From: Emergomyces orientalis | Taxonomy: Eukaryota; Ascomycota; Eurotiomycetes; Onygenales; Ajellomycetaceae | Assembly: GCA_002110485.1 (NCBI GenBank) | Contig: MOWL01000045.1 | Coordinates: 806,001-870,000, forward strand | DNA: 64,000 bases | Direction: 5' to 3' | Position numbers and translations under genes: made by a program | The notes under the pieces: model-generated | Database searches by the model: none | What the model saw: only the letters and a program-made list of their open reading frames with translations | What the model was told of the DNA's origin: nothing | Part shown: piece by piece, positions 10,052 to 21,574 of the stretch | Position numbering within the stretch: position 1 is the first letter of the stretch | Layout: every line of letters starts with the position of its first letter

Positions 10052-13000
10052 ATGCCTTTCAAACCCTTCAGGCCGCCACTTATAAAAAAGTCGCCGTCAA
10101 CCTCAACATCCTCACTCTCATCGAACTTTGACGAACTCACTCGAGATCTTGAGCACATAAATAAACGCCGCAGAATAAGCGCGGAAACGGTCGACCTGAC
10201 AGTTAATGATGCTGACGATGATAATAATAACGGCAAATATGACTCTATATCAGAACATGTGCCCCTGGTGCCCAGTCCGAGCCCAAAATTCAGAGATCCT
10301 GACCGAAAACCGCTGATTCCAAAGTGGAATCCACCGACGGAGGTGGATGTTGATGATAGTGGTATGCCAGCGAGGGGCGGTGGGGCCGGAGGTGGTGGGA
10401 TGGAGACATATTACAATGTTCTTTGGTATGTAAACTATGGTGGTGTTGAAGTGTCCTTTTTTCCCAGTTGAAAATCGGTTGTGATTTTGTCACCAGCTTT
10501 TCAGCGACTCCTAATTTTTGGCTAACATTTCCCCTCCTCCCGATTGTCTCCCCAGGCGGAAACCTACGGCCAAAAAACACAAAACATGGGATGGCGATGG
10601 GATTTTAATTGTCCGTGGCGGTTATGCGTCTCTGCATGACATATCTGGAAGGGACTTTGGGAGAATCATGTTCAATTCTCCACTACTGCCCGGTTCGACC
10701 TTATCAGTTGGTGGAAAAGATGTTGAGGTAGACTCTGTCTTGTCAAAGAAAGAGTATCTGTCTGGTCGAGCATTTTTAGGTACGGCTAAACTTTCGCCTG
10801 TGACCCTACCCATCGACCAAGACATGGAAAACCCGAGAGCTCCCTTGCGTGTGTCCCGTATTTCATCTGCTGTATCGACGAATGGCACGATAAGACTACC
10901 TCCCAAAACAAAAACTACACGCGGGCATGGAGACGATCAAAGAGAAAAGAGGCCCCTTAACGTCGCTGCACCTAGAAGTTTTGCGGCGAAGAATGTCTTC
11001 AAAAACCCTCTCAAAGAAAACACTATATTGGTGCAGAAACCTAACGGCAATCCAATTCCGCGACATGATCCCACAACACCAGGTGCGGTAATCATGAAAC
11101 GACCAACATCTGTACCGAATGGGAAACAAATTGTTGATGTGGTCCTTGATCCGCTTTTGGGTAAACACCTTCGGGAACATCAGCAGGAAGGCGTCAAATT
11201 TCTCTACGAGTGTGTAATGGGAATGCGCTCTTTCAATGGTGAAGGAGCCATCCTGGCGGATGAAATGGGTCTAGGCAAAACTTTGCAAACGATAGCGCTT
11301 ATATGGACCTTATTGAAACAAAACCCAATATATGAGGCTCCACCAGTCATTAAAAAGGCCCTGATAGTTTGCCCAGTGACATTGATTGATAACTGGAAAA
11401 AAGAGTTCCGCAAGTGGTTAGGCAATGAACGCATCGGGGTGTTTGTAGCGGATGCCAAAAGGACCAGGCTTACGGATTTCACCATGGGTAAAAGCTATAG
11501 CGTTATGATCATCGGATACGAACGTCTTCGAACCGTCCAGGAGGAGCTGTCGAAGGGCTCTGGGATCGATATTGTCATTGCGGACGAGGGACATAGAATG
11601 AGAACTGTGCAGAACAAGAGTGCACAAGCAATCCAATCGTTAAATACCTCGCGGAGAATCATTCTTTCTGGAACCCCAATCCAAAATGACCTAACGGAGT
11701 TCTTTGCTATGGTTGATTTCGTCAACCCCGGCCTTCTAGGAACATTCAAAATGTTCATGAAAGAATTTGAAGGGCCAATTGTGAAAAGCAGGCAGCCTGG
11801 TGCTTTGAAAAAGGACATCGAAAAAGGAGAGGCAAGAAGCGAAGAATTGGCACGCCTGACATCCTTATTTATTTTACGACGGACTGCCGAGATCCTCTCA
11901 AAATATCTGCCACCCAAAACTGAATATGTACTGTTCTGCAACCCTACCTCTTCTCAAAAAAATATCTATCGCCACGTGCTCACTTCTCCGGTTTTCCAAT
12001 GCGCCTTGGGGAATTCAGAAAGTGCTCTACAACTCATTACCATTCTCAAAAAGCTTTGCAACAGCCCCTCCCTCTTAAATCCTCGAAATCCTGATGAAAC
12101 TTCCAATTCTACCCTTAGTGCATTAGTTTCCAGTCTCCCGTCAAAAATTCTTCGACACCTATCTCCCGCCTCAAGCGGTAAAATCAGAGTCCTTGACCAG
12201 CTGCTTCATAATATACGTCATACAACTTCCGAAAAGGTTGTGCTCATCTCGAACTACACATCCACTCTTGATCTCCTTGCGACACTTCTTACTTCCCTAT
12301 CCCTACCGTTTCTCCGTCTTGATGGCTCCACCCCAGCCTCAAAACGCCAAGGGCTCGTAGACGATTTCAACCGCTCTTCCTCATCTTCAGTATTCGCATT
12401 CCTTCTCTCAGCCAAAGCCGGGGGGACTGGTCTCAACCTTATCGGAGCCAGCCGGCTCGTTCTTTTTGATGTTGACTGGAATCCCGCAACGGATATGCAG
12501 GCCATGGCACGAATACATCGTGATGGCCAGAAACGACACTGTCGAATCTATAGATTTTTGCTAAAAGGAGCGCTGGAGGAGAAGATTTGGCAAAGACAAG
12601 TCACTAAGATAGGACTGGCAGACAGCGTGATGGATCAAAAGAGTGGCGTCTCACAATTCTCGCGTGAGGAACTGAAAGATTTATTTCGACTTGACGAAGG
12701 GGCTACGTGCCAGACGCACGAACTCCTCGATTGCGGCTGTGGTGGTAGGGGAGGAGGAGAAATTCCCTCTAACCTCCCTGAAGCCAACGTAATTGATATC
12801 TCGGGATCTGACAATGAAAGCGTACCTTCAGATTCGGACGCTAAGGACGATGAAGACGAGGACGATCAAGCCATGGATTTCACAAAGTTGATAAAAGCCT
12901 CACAGCTCCAAGCCCTAAGCTCAGAAAACGTGACGACAGGAAGTGGGAATATTTCCAATATATCCAGGAAGCAGAAGTCCAAAATGCGTTCGTTGATGCA

Positions 13001-13202
13001 ATACTCCCACATCGACACATCTCGTCTCTGCGCCCCATCACCCGATCAAACCCCGGAAGATTTTGACTCTGCCAACAGCAAAGAGCTCGAAGCGCATGTC
13101 GGCGACGATGTTCTTCTCTCGTTGTTGAAAGAGGAAGGGAATGGCGTGGGGTTTTTGTTCAAAAAATGTGGATCTTCTGGGATTCCGCCCAACTCCCTAT
13201 AA
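10052..13202 (+). CDS. RDH54: Rdh54/Tid1 (RAD54B-like) SNF2 DNA translocase
   Basis: Two exons, 10052-10425 and 10556-13202, give 1006 residues. The join restores YYNVLWRKPTAKKHK, the conserved N-terminal block of Rad54B/Rdh54. The intron (10426-10555) has GTATGT, a GCTAAC branch motif and CAG. SNF2 motifs: I DEMGLGKT (about 360-367), II DEGH (about 468-471), III SGTPIQND, and a helicase C-terminal half ending with a QAMARIHRDGQK-type motif VI. DEGH rather than DEAH is characteristic of the Rad54 family. The enzyme uses ATP to move on duplex DNA, remodels Rad51/Dmc1 filaments and supports interhomologue recombination and meiosis. The N terminus carries a basic KRRR stretch that may be a nuclear signal; the C terminus is acidic and disordered. 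Plain Rad54 is excluded by the N-terminal block and the LRRTAEILSKYLPPK context. Confidence 0.93.
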
Positions 13203-13936
13203 TTTTCCCTTTTCCTTCATCACCCCATTACTTATGTTTTTGAAACAATCATTTATTTGGTTCAAATTTGGCCGTTTCGCATGGTAGGGAGAGACGCGAA
13301 CATTGTCACATTTTCTTATTTATTCAAGACATTCTGGAATGACGGCTAATTCTCGACGCTGCAGCATCTATTGCTCCTCATCGTTAAAACTTCGTGCGTA
13401 CGCATGCTTTTCTACATACATCACTAAAGATGGAATACTCACTGGATTTATAGATTTTAGAGTAAGATTCGGAGATAGATAAAAAAAATCGTCAATCAAT
13501 TAATTCAACTCAATTCATGGCATGATTTATGCGATGCATTAATCTCTATCTTTGTGTATAGTGTGTGAAATATGAGAAGTAGAAACAGAGAGTAAGAAAG
13601 TAATTAAAACGATTCGCTGGGGAATAATGCGAGAAGACTATGTCGCGTAAATCAACCGAAACATATCGCTTTAGCGAACAAGAGAGCAATGGAGATCGCT
13701 CCCAAGATCATAAAAAGTCCACATCTCATCCATGAGAAATCGGTCAGCAAAACCAGCAAACAATCCTATACGTTACACCAACCAGCTCGACCGCACCACC
13801 AAACGAAATAACCAAAAATACTCATGCTTATTTAAAATCAAAAGAACCCACGGCCATACCAAACTACCCCCCCACCAAGTACCCAAAACCATATCGCAGA
13901 CCAAACCTCAATGGAAAGCACGATATATGTAATTAA
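13203..13936. other. Convergent 3' spacer
   Basis: 734 bases between two convergent genes. AT-rich, probably both 3' untranslated regions. Short frames here show no domain. Confidence 0.6.
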
Positions 13937-16900
13937 TTAATACCTTAGCTTTCCCACCAATCCAAATGTATACGCCGTCTCCGCCTCACTCTTCATCTGG
14001 ATCATATAAACCCGGAAGTTCCCACTCACCACGCCACCTTCCTTCGCCACACCGTCATATTCTTCCCAGACAGAAACAGCGATTCCAGTCCTAGCCACCC
14101 GCTCAAAACAGCTTTCCCCAAGGCATACATCCAGCAATATCTCACCCTTTGTTTTGCCGCGGATGAGAATCCGCTTTTCTTGCCGATTAGTCGACAAAAC
14201 TGGCAGGGGAGGAGCAGCTTGCGGAGGCGAGGCGGTATATTGTCCATCCGGCAGCATGGTGTCCCCGTTACCAAATTCTGTGGAGGATGCCCTGCCATCT
14301 ATTCCAGTGGCACCAGCAGTGCCAGGTCGGGATTGGGCTGGAGACGCGAGCAAGATCGTAAGGCGAGCAGCACCCATATCCCTCCATTTTGATGCAGACT
14401 CGCGAGCATACAGACGCATCTTGGCGTTTGAAAGGCCAATACCGCCGGTTACGTTTTTCGCCAGGTCAAAATTTGCTTCGTTTTGATTTGGGGTGGAGTT
14501 GGATCCAGAACGTGTAGAGTTTGAGTAAAGACTGCCGCGTTGGCTGCCAGTGCGGGATGTGATGGATGACCTGGCGATGCTGAACATTTTGTTCCCTGCG
14601 CCGAATTTCTTGAGAGCTGAGAACGCGCTCGACATTGTGCCGACGCTCGAATCGGTTATACCGGCCACAGACGGGGCAGGCGCGCTCGAGGCGCGATAAC
14701 TACTCTTTGACCAATTAAACCATCCACCGAATCTGCTACTGCGGTTTGAATTTTGGCGAGCGAGCGATGTAGGCTGCACAGAGTATGGGCCACGGGCGTT
14801 TTGTAGCGCGATGTATGTCGGATTGTTTATTCGAGAGTGGTTGATAAGTCCATATAGTTTCTCACACTCCTCTGGGTTTCGTGAACGGAACATGATGTTG
14901 TTCCCTGTGGCGATTTTGGATCTTTTCGTGGGAGGAGAGCGGATGGATATATCTAGAGCGGTCCCACGTCGAATTGGGACCAGAGGTGTTAATTCCATGG
15001 CGATTAATGGCCTTTTAGAGGAGATACTAGGATCGGCCTCCTCTTCGGGAGACCCTAAGGGTAGCGAATGCGCAAAACTCATTTCATACGCTTCAATCAG
15101 ACCTGGGGTAATCACAATGCTGCATTCGTCTGGATAAAGTGCCTCCCAAGTACCCTTATCATTCCAGTAGAAGATAGACGCGATAGACTTAGCGGATTTG
15201 GAAGGTTGTAGTGGAACACTTTTGTATGGAGCCTGGGAAGCGGAATTTGATGGTCGAAGAGTCCCGTCTAGGTCACTTGGGGGTGAAGACGGGGTTGATA
15301 CTTTGCGAAGCTGACGAGCTCCAATTGGTGGTAGGGGTGTTTCAATGTCATCTCCTTCCAACTCTTCGTCTGACGTGTCCGATGAGGAGGCAATTTCGTG
15401 GTGCTCAATGGTAGAATTATCAGAGCTGTCTGGAGATTCTGTTGCCGTTGAAGGTTCATATTCGTGCTTTAGTGGAGACGAGGATCGACGGTTTCGCTTA
15501 TTGCGGGGTGTCGTGGGACTTAGAACAGGGGTAGCCTGCTTTGAAACGGTAGGGCTCGGTGATTTATGAGGTGGTGGTAATGGAACATCTTCGGTGTATA
15601 TTGTGTCGTCACGACGGATAATAACTTCGTCTGGGCTTTTACTTCGTTTAGCTGGACTTGGCCTGGCCTTAGGAGTCGTGGGAGATGATACTGGCGTTTC
15701 TTCCCCAGGAGATGGAGCGGGGCTGCCTAGCTGGCTTCCTTTTCTAATTTTTGGTATAATTGGAAGTTCTAGAGAAGGAACGGGAGATAACGAACGTCGA
15801 CCCAGTGGTCTTCCGAGTTGGGGCTTTGGCAGACCCATTTCGGGAGATGGGTCTCTGCTCCTGGATATTCGAGGTTGAGCCTTTTCTGGAGGACGAGTAG
15901 GTTTCGTCTCAGGAGTTTTAGAACCAGCTAGCGGAATACCGGATACTCTTTTCTCCCCTTCTGGAGTTCTCGCGCCACTTGATGTTGGGCTCGACATCGA
16001 CAGCTCGCCATAGTTAGACCTCCTCTTAGCTTTCGATCTCTTCAAAGTGGTTGGAGAAGCTTCACCAGCCATATCCATAGCTTCGTTAAGGCTTCTCGGA
16101 GTAGAAACAGATACCCTCGGCCTCGTAGGTGTATGAGATGAGGAATATCCTGCCTCTTTTCGAGATTGGGTAGCTAAAGGGCGCTCTTTCGGACTGAGAC
16201 TATCACGGGAGAGTGCCAAACGCTCCTTCGATGTTTCGTTCTCTGCGCCGATATTAGTCTTCGACTCAGTAACAAAAGAAATAACCGTAGCCTGTTCACC
16301 GATGGGCACGTCCATATCTGCGGGACTAGAGTCCATATCTGTGGGGCTAGAGCTCCTCTTGCTAGACACGGTAGACAGCTCAGAACCCTCTTTCTGCACT
16401 CTAGGGGCCAGGTTTCTTGTTTTGGCCCTGAGGATAAAGCTCATAGACCGGTCGATCTTAGGGGGAACGGGGCTCAATCCAATCATTTGAACCCATTCAA
16501 ACCCTACCTGCTCCTCGTCTGTTTTAAAGGTAATTAACTCTTTCCAGTCTTTCTCCTCTCCTGGGACACCCCTTATCATAATGACGATTTCGCCTTTCTC
16601 ATCGCCGTTTCGAGCAGATGCTCGGCCCCGATCTATAGGGGGAAATAAAAGCCAGCGCCCAGTATCATCCACTTCGCATATTAACAAGTCACCGCCAGGC
16701 CCCTCGTCGGTGGGATTATCCCGAAGTAGCAGTTCAGCCCGGCAATCGATTTGCTGACCGCTTGAGTGGAGCAAAGAGAGATTAAAGAAATCGCGAGCTC
16801 GAACCCGTCGAGTTTTGTGAACAGTGACGTCGGAAAGAACGGCGAGGTTTCGTGGCTTTCGAGCTCTTGTAGCGTCAATGGCGGCCGCCATATCATCTTC

Positions 16901-19315
16901 AAGCCTTGCTCTCTCTTCATTTGACCGTCGTCTAGCATCTGTAACAAGATTCTCGTACACCATTGCCATCTCTTCTGCCTTTGGGGATGTCTGGATATAG
17001 TTGATACCTTTGAAAGTCTTTGCAAGGTATTTAAGTCTCACTAAGGGTCTCTTGAGAAGAAACGCAACATCCACCTTCTCCCCATCTCCATCTACTACGT
17101 CACCATCTTCATCCTGCGCCATCCCGGCATATAAGCTTTGAGTCTCGGGGTTGAATGCTTTCGACGGGTCATCGTCGGGTGGTGCAAGGTTGACCACGAC
17201 GTCTTGAAACCCAAGGCGCCAGGCTTTTAAGTAGTCCCGATAAACCTTTTGCGCACCCTGAGCCCAAGATAAAAGCGCCTCAGGATTATTCAATGGTGCT
17301 CGTTTATGAAGCGATTTAAGCCGTTCGAGTGATATTCCCATATTGACAATGGGTCTCGTAAAGTTTTCATCATCGTTGGGGTTGCCAGAAGGACGGAAAA
17401 GGCCAGCGGCAATTGCTGAATCGGATTTGGAGAGGACTGATGTTAATAGAACAGGAATGACACCACCGACAAGAGTCCTCAATTCACGCATATATTTCGT
17501 TTCGTCAGATGAAAATTCCTGCATTATATCGCCGATGGTGGCGGTTGCCAACCGACTTCTGTTCGTGCGGATGCTCCTGGCAGATCTTATACTACGGCTT
17601 CCGCTTCCGCCTCCAGGGATAGATAAAACCGATATGAGATCAGCGTGAGTTGTAAGTCGACGTTTTAAACCATTCCTCGCACCAGGCAAGGAGTTCGGAT
17701 CGAACTTATCCCTGGCTTCTGACTCCAAGTGTTCATCATAATCTGTTTGGCGGTTTGTCCCGAGACCGGTAGTGTGTTCATACTGATCCGGAGTTGCTTC
17801 TGTCGCCGTGCTAAGAGTGTCCACGGACATTATTGTAGAGAGTCGGTGGCCGCCAGTCCCTGGAAACGGTCTCCTTAATGTCAAAGGAGGCGGTCGATCC
17901 GATATTGATACCTCGGATCCGTCCGAAGAAGAACGAGGGTCCAAGTTTGACCCTTGTAGGGCCTCATCGAGTGATTCCTGCAGAGTTGACATTTTCCCAG
18001 CTTCGGCAAAAGAATTTGGGCGCTTTCTAGCAACTGCTCTTTTCAATGTTGATGGCGAAGATTCTCGCATATCCCTCGATATGTCGCTTGGCTGCTCATT
18101 ATATGATTTTGTGTCGTCGTGAGGTGCTGTCGACATTTCTGTGGAAGGGGGGCTATTAGAACGCTTTCTACTTCCCCTAGACCCACGTCTCCTTTTCATA
18201 CATTTTGCTTGCGATGAAGGCCTGGTACCATCATATTCGTCAACATGGTCGCTTTGGGATGGTTTTTCTCTCCGGAACCGCGAATCCAGAGGTGCTGGCA
18301 CTTGAACAGGAAGATCCTCGTCCTCTGTAAAAGGGTCAGGGGTTGACGAAAGCCATGCTTCGACGCTAGATCCGGGGTTTCGAGGTGCTGGTATTGGCGC
18401 TGCGGAAGATTCATGTTTCCCGAAGAGCTTTTTCGATTCATCAATAACATGGTTAAAAATGCCCCCTTTGGGAGGCCGTAATGTCCTTGGTGAGAGTTTT
18501 TGTCCTTGTCGTCGAGGCCGATTTTCTTGCTCAGAAAGCTCGATAATTTCACTAGGCTCGGTTGACCATTCGCCGTCACCAGGCTTTTTCCGTAAATGCA
18601 GGTCTCGCGTGTCATAGTCGTGGCTTTTTTGCTTCCTGGGCTCTTGTTGTTTGGAGGCCGGGGTTCGATCACTGACAGCACTCTCTACCTCACCTTCAAA
18701 CATGGGCTGCGACTCGTAGATGTGTTGAGACTTTGGGCGTTCACTCTTTTTAGCCGAGGACATCGAAGACGCATATATCCTGATTCCGTCGTCTGGTAAA
18801 GGGTTGGTGTTCGGCTTTGTCCCACCACTATCTCTGTAGGTCTTCTCCTTCTCCTCCACCGTTGATGTCGACTCACCATACCGGTCAAATACCTCAGTTC
18901 TCTTCCTATGTGCCACCTTCTGAGGCGGCGTGTTCGGCGGGGATCTATTCTTCCTCCAGTGTCCATCACTAATAACACGCTTCCGTGGGGTACTGTTACT
19001 TCGAGCCCGCTGAGCATTGTTGTCCTTAGTCTTGCTTCCTTTTCTCGCTCTGTTGGGTTGATTCTTTCTTGGGGAGTCCTCCTTGGCAGAGCGGGGTTTC
19101 AATTCGGGGGAGGTGTGGCCGCTGTCGTTCTCAGGGCCGACATCTTTCTCCGTGATAACGCCTCCGCCTTGCTGTTGCCACCGTCGAACCTTCTCTCGTA
19201 CCGAATTTGTGTCGTGGACACCCAATGGTTGCCCAATATCAAGAGGCTTCCCTTTTGTTGGCGTGGACTTAGCCCTTTCACGATCGGAAGGCCGACGAGG
19301 AGAAAGAGCCGGCAT
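13937..19315 (-). CDS. Large protein with diverged DH (RhoGEF-like) and PH-like domains
   Basis: A single exon of 1792 codons. Residues 1-585 are basic, Ser/Pro/Arg-rich and disordered. About 590-800 resemble a diverged DH fold: the start IGDIMQEFSSDETKYMREL and the hallmark helix KRPLVRLKYLAKTFKGI (about 755-771) match the conserved first and third DH regions. About 825-947 read like a PH domain ending in an EWVQMIG helix. A long disordered Ser/Pro segment follows, then a second PH-like part (about 1370-1500, starting SIFYWNDKGTWEALYP). Such proteins are often labelled by composition ('SRm160/300' or ankyrin-like), which I think is misleading. A role in Rho-type GTPase signalling or membrane scaffolding is inference; whether the DH part still has exchange activity cannot be told. 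Confidence 0.72.
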   Translation of the reverse strand: MPALSPRRPSDRERAKSTPTKGKPLDIGQPLGVHDTNSVREKVRRWQQQGGGVITEKDVGPENDSGHTSPELKPRSAKEDSPRKNQPNRARKGSKTKDNNAQRARSNSTPRKRVISDGHWRKNRSPPNTPPQKVAHRKRTEVFDRYGESTSTVEEKEKTYRDSGGTKPNTNPLPDDGIRIYASSMSSAKKSERPKSQHIYESQPMFEGEVESAVSDRTPASKQQEPRKQKSHDYDTRDLHLRKKPGDGEWSTEPSEIIELSEQENRPRRQGQKLSPRTLRPPKGGIFNHVIDESKKLFGKHESSAAPIPAPRNPGSSVEAWLSSTPDPFTEDEDLPVQVPAPLDSRFRREKPSQSDHVDEYDGTRPSSQAKCMKRRRGSRGSRKRSNSPPSTEMSTAPHDDTKSYNEQPSDISRDMRESSPSTLKRAVARKRPNSFAEAGKMSTLQESLDEALQGSNLDPRSSSDGSEVSISDRPPPLTLRRPFPGTGGHRLSTIMSVDTLSTATEATPDQYEHTTGLGTNRQTDYDEHLESEARDKFDPNSLPGARNGLKRRLTTHADLISVLSIPGGGSGSRSIRSARSIRTNRSRLATATIGDIMQEFSSDETKYMRELRTLVGGVIPVLLTSVLSKSDSAIAAGLFRPSGNPNDDENFTRPIVNMGISLERLKSLHKRAPLNNPEALLSWAQGAQKVYRDYLKAWRLGFQDVVVNLAPPDDDPSKAFNPETQSLYAGMAQDEDGDVVDGDGEKVDVAFLLKRPLVRLKYLAKTFKGINYIQTSPKAEEMAMVYENLVTDARRRSNEERARLEDDMAAAIDATRARKPRNLAVLSDVTVHKTRRVRARDFFNLSLLHSSGQQIDCRAELLLRDNPTDEGPGGDLLICEVDDTGRWLLFPPIDRGRASARNGDEKGEIVIMIRGVPGEEKDWKELITFKTDEEQVGFEWVQMIGLSPVPPKIDRSMSFILRAKTRNLAPRVQKEGSELSTVSSKRSSSPTDMDSSPADMDVPIGEQATVISFVTESKTNIGAENETSKERLALSRDSLSPKERPLATQSRKEAGYSSSHTPTRPRVSVSTPRSLNEAMDMAGEASPTTLKRSKAKRRSNYGELSMSSPTSSGARTPEGEKRVSGIPLAGSKTPETKPTRPPEKAQPRISRSRDPSPEMGLPKPQLGRPLGRRSLSPVPSLELPIIPKIRKGSQLGSPAPSPGEETPVSSPTTPKARPSPAKRSKSPDEVIIRRDDTIYTEDVPLPPPHKSPSPTVSKQATPVLSPTTPRNKRNRRSSSPLKHEYEPSTATESPDSSDNSTIEHHEIASSSDTSDEELEGDDIETPLPPIGARQLRKVSTPSSPPSDLDGTLRPSNSASQAPYKSVPLQPSKSAKSIASIFYWNDKGTWEALYPDECSIVITPGLIEAYEMSFAHSLPLGSPEEEADPSISSKRPLIAMELTPLVPIRRGTALDISIRSPPTKRSKIATGNNIMFRSRNPEECEKLYGLINHSRINNPTYIALQNARGPYSVQPTSLARQNSNRSSRFGGWFNWSKSSYRASSAPAPSVAGITDSSVGTMSSAFSALKKFGAGNKMFSIARSSITSRTGSQRGSLYSNSTRSGSNSTPNQNEANFDLAKNVTGGIGLSNAKMRLYARESASKWRDMGAARLTILLASPAQSRPGTAGATGIDGRASSTEFGNGDTMLPDGQYTASPPQAAPPLPVLSTNRQEKRILIRGKTKGEILLDVCLGESCFERVARTGIAVSVWEEYDGVAKEGGVVSGNFRVYMIQMKSEAETAYTFGLVGKLRY

Positions 19316-20225
19316 TACTAACTACATATTTTCTTAAAGTGTTAGAACGAACCCCTTATTTTGCATTACTGACCCCAAACACACCCTTGGGCTAATATCA
19401 AGGACAAAAGCACGGTGAATCGTCTGTTCGTTTGTGTTTACATACCAATAGCCCCGCCGTAAGCTAGAAAGGTGCATACCTCCTCCTTGGGCGGCGATTT
19501 CAAATGTGTTCCTCCCCAGCTCAAAAAATGGATCGGACGATAAAGAGATAAAATATCGATCTGTTTCTGAGCTGATCAGTAGTCTTTGCTAGCGGAGTGG
19601 TGTTGCGGTCATTCTGCGGGACGTCGTGATCTATCTCCTATGCCCAAACACGAGCTAGCGTTGATACGATGCACACGCTGCCCGGACAACGGATCAAGCA
19701 AACGCAAGCTCCGACGCCTCAGGATCGAACAACCACACAGCGGCAAAATTGAATGTCTATCTGTCTCAGCCATAAGGAATCAACTAGAAGAATGCCGGCA
19801 CAGGCGGGTTAAATTTAAATATACTTATCTGTTTATTACCACTTTGTTGGCCAGTCCTGGAACGCCAAGATCGGCTGACTCAGGTCTTTGAATCGGAGCT
19901 TGATAAAAGGAGAGTTTGGCTGGGGAAAATAATTTCTATTGTTATGTACGTTCCATATGTATATATGTGAGCATGAAATTTATTAAAGTCAAGCAGTATA
20001 AGAATGGGTCAAAACAGAGTTCTAGTCTTGCCTGGAGCTCCAAACTGCCGTGTCATAGCAGCGCTAGGCCATGTTACAAGCTTGCAATGGGGATATTAGA
20101 AGTAAATAGGAATAAGACGATTGCTACAAGAAAGAAATGCAGTCACCACCGCGTAATCACACCATGGTAGACAGAGCAAACGCGGCTGGGGAAACTACCG
20201 TCAATCCAGGTACTTTAAAGTGTGA
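19316..20225. other. Spacer upstream of the DH/PH-like gene
   Basis: 910 bases. The part next to 19315 should be its promoter and leader. A plus-strand frame of 101 codons at 19586-19891 shows no recognisable domain and is not called. Confidence 0.5.
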
Positions 20226-21150
20226 TCACTTCATTTTGCGCTTGCCTGCGGCCTCGTTGACGTATTTAACGGCATGCGCCATGACACCCATGCTCTTAAC
20301 CAAATAATCTAGAAATACAATCAGTTGGCTCTCATCAAAGTGAAATGGTATCATGCGGAAATTCTTCTTACAGGAAGGGACAACGATCCAGATGGAATTC
20401 ATGAAAACGTAGTAGAACCAGAAATAATACGCTTCTGGTCTGCAGTAGCTTAATCCATTGTAGTAGTGATCGAACATGCTTGTAGCATAGTAAAGAACGT
20501 CCCCATAAATTTGACCGCTCGACACGATCAGTTGAAAGGGGTGGCGGAGTGGGTGTTCGCTTGCGATCAGATACACGAGGAGGAAGGAAAGGGGTCCCCA
20601 GAGAATCTATCTATGGATAACTCCACCTGCTTAGTGGTCGAACTCATGCATTCCCTAATATAAGCCAGAGAAGGAGAATACGTACGGCCGTAATTGTTTC
20701 CATGCACAGAACGAAAGGGTCTGAGGTCAAATATCGGGAGTCCGATAACGAATATTCCTTCCACAGCTGTCCAAAAAAATCTTGCGCCGGGGCCATACGA
20801 GTGTGGTTGATGACGAAGTAACCTTCGAAAAGCAAATGAATGCTTCCAGCTGTGGCAATCTATTATTAGCGATGCTCCGGAGCTTTGCAGACCATATACA
20901 TATACATACTTAAGATAAACCATAAAATAGCCAGCCTGTCAGCCCTCCCGAGTTTCGGGGCCGCGAACGACAGTACCACCAACGTGAATCCTAGAATGGC
21001 AGCCCATCCTGCTGCGAATGCCGAGATAAGAGTAGGAACAGACCACTCATTTGTCAAATAGCCAATGAGTTCCGCCTCAATTGGGTAGTATGGGTGAGAC
21101 GTGGAGAAGGTAGAATTGGCCATATGCGCGTCCATCCTCAGATCAAACAA
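20226..21150 (-). CDS. EBP-type sterol delta8-delta7 isomerase-like protein (EXPERA)
   Basis: Three exons on the minus strand, 21150-20910, 20849-20686 and 20606-20226, give 261 residues with all phases consistent; introns are 60 and 79 nt. The protein is a multi-pass membrane protein. Exon 2 reads TGSIHLLFEGYFVINH and ends at METITA; exon 3 opens ILWGPLSFLL. These blocks match human EBP closely, including its active-site residues: His85 and Glu89 here correspond to human His76 and Glu80, and Glu131 to Glu122. EBP moves the sterol double bond from C8 to C7 in the ER. Most fungi do this step with the unrelated Erg2, so this gene is either a second isomerase or acts on another sterol; that is inference. 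It is divergent from the gene at 21575, sharing 424 bases. Confidence 0.88.
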
Positions 21151-21574
21151 AACGAATGTGGGGGGGAAAAGAGAATAATGGCGAGGAAATCTGCCTCAGA
21201 GGGATCTAGGTAGAGACGGATAAAATTCGAGTGGCGTATCTACCCTAGAACTTCAAAAGCACTGGAAAAGCAAAGCGACAAGAGAAATGAGCGTAAGTGT
21301 TGCTGTTCCTATTCGAGAAATGGAAAATAGAAGGCCGCCAAGCGCTTTGTGAAGATGTTGGTTGGAGCTGCGTGGCCGAAACGAGTGCTGGTGCGTGTGC
21401 AATATTTAGAGCGAAAAGGAGTGCCGCGGACGCTGACAGCCACAAGACGGTCCCAGGCTGCTTTACGACTCGACTTGCGATCCCATCGTCCGTCAACCTC
21501 CTGAATCTCATATCAAGGGGTTTGCAGACAGCGCCCTATGAGATCTGTGATCTCGCACCTGCATCCCCGCACCT
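21151..21574. promoter_or_regulatory. Shared divergent promoter region
   Basis: 424 bases between the EBP-like gene and the DENND11-like gene, which point away from each other. Both promoters and leaders must lie here. No specific binding site is claimed. Confidence 0.5.

Noticed and set aside
19586..19891. 101-codon plus-strand frame with spaced Cys residues
   Set aside because: The Cys spacing (CTRCPD) hints at a zinc cluster, but it lacks the full six-Cys pattern and no continuing exon was found.
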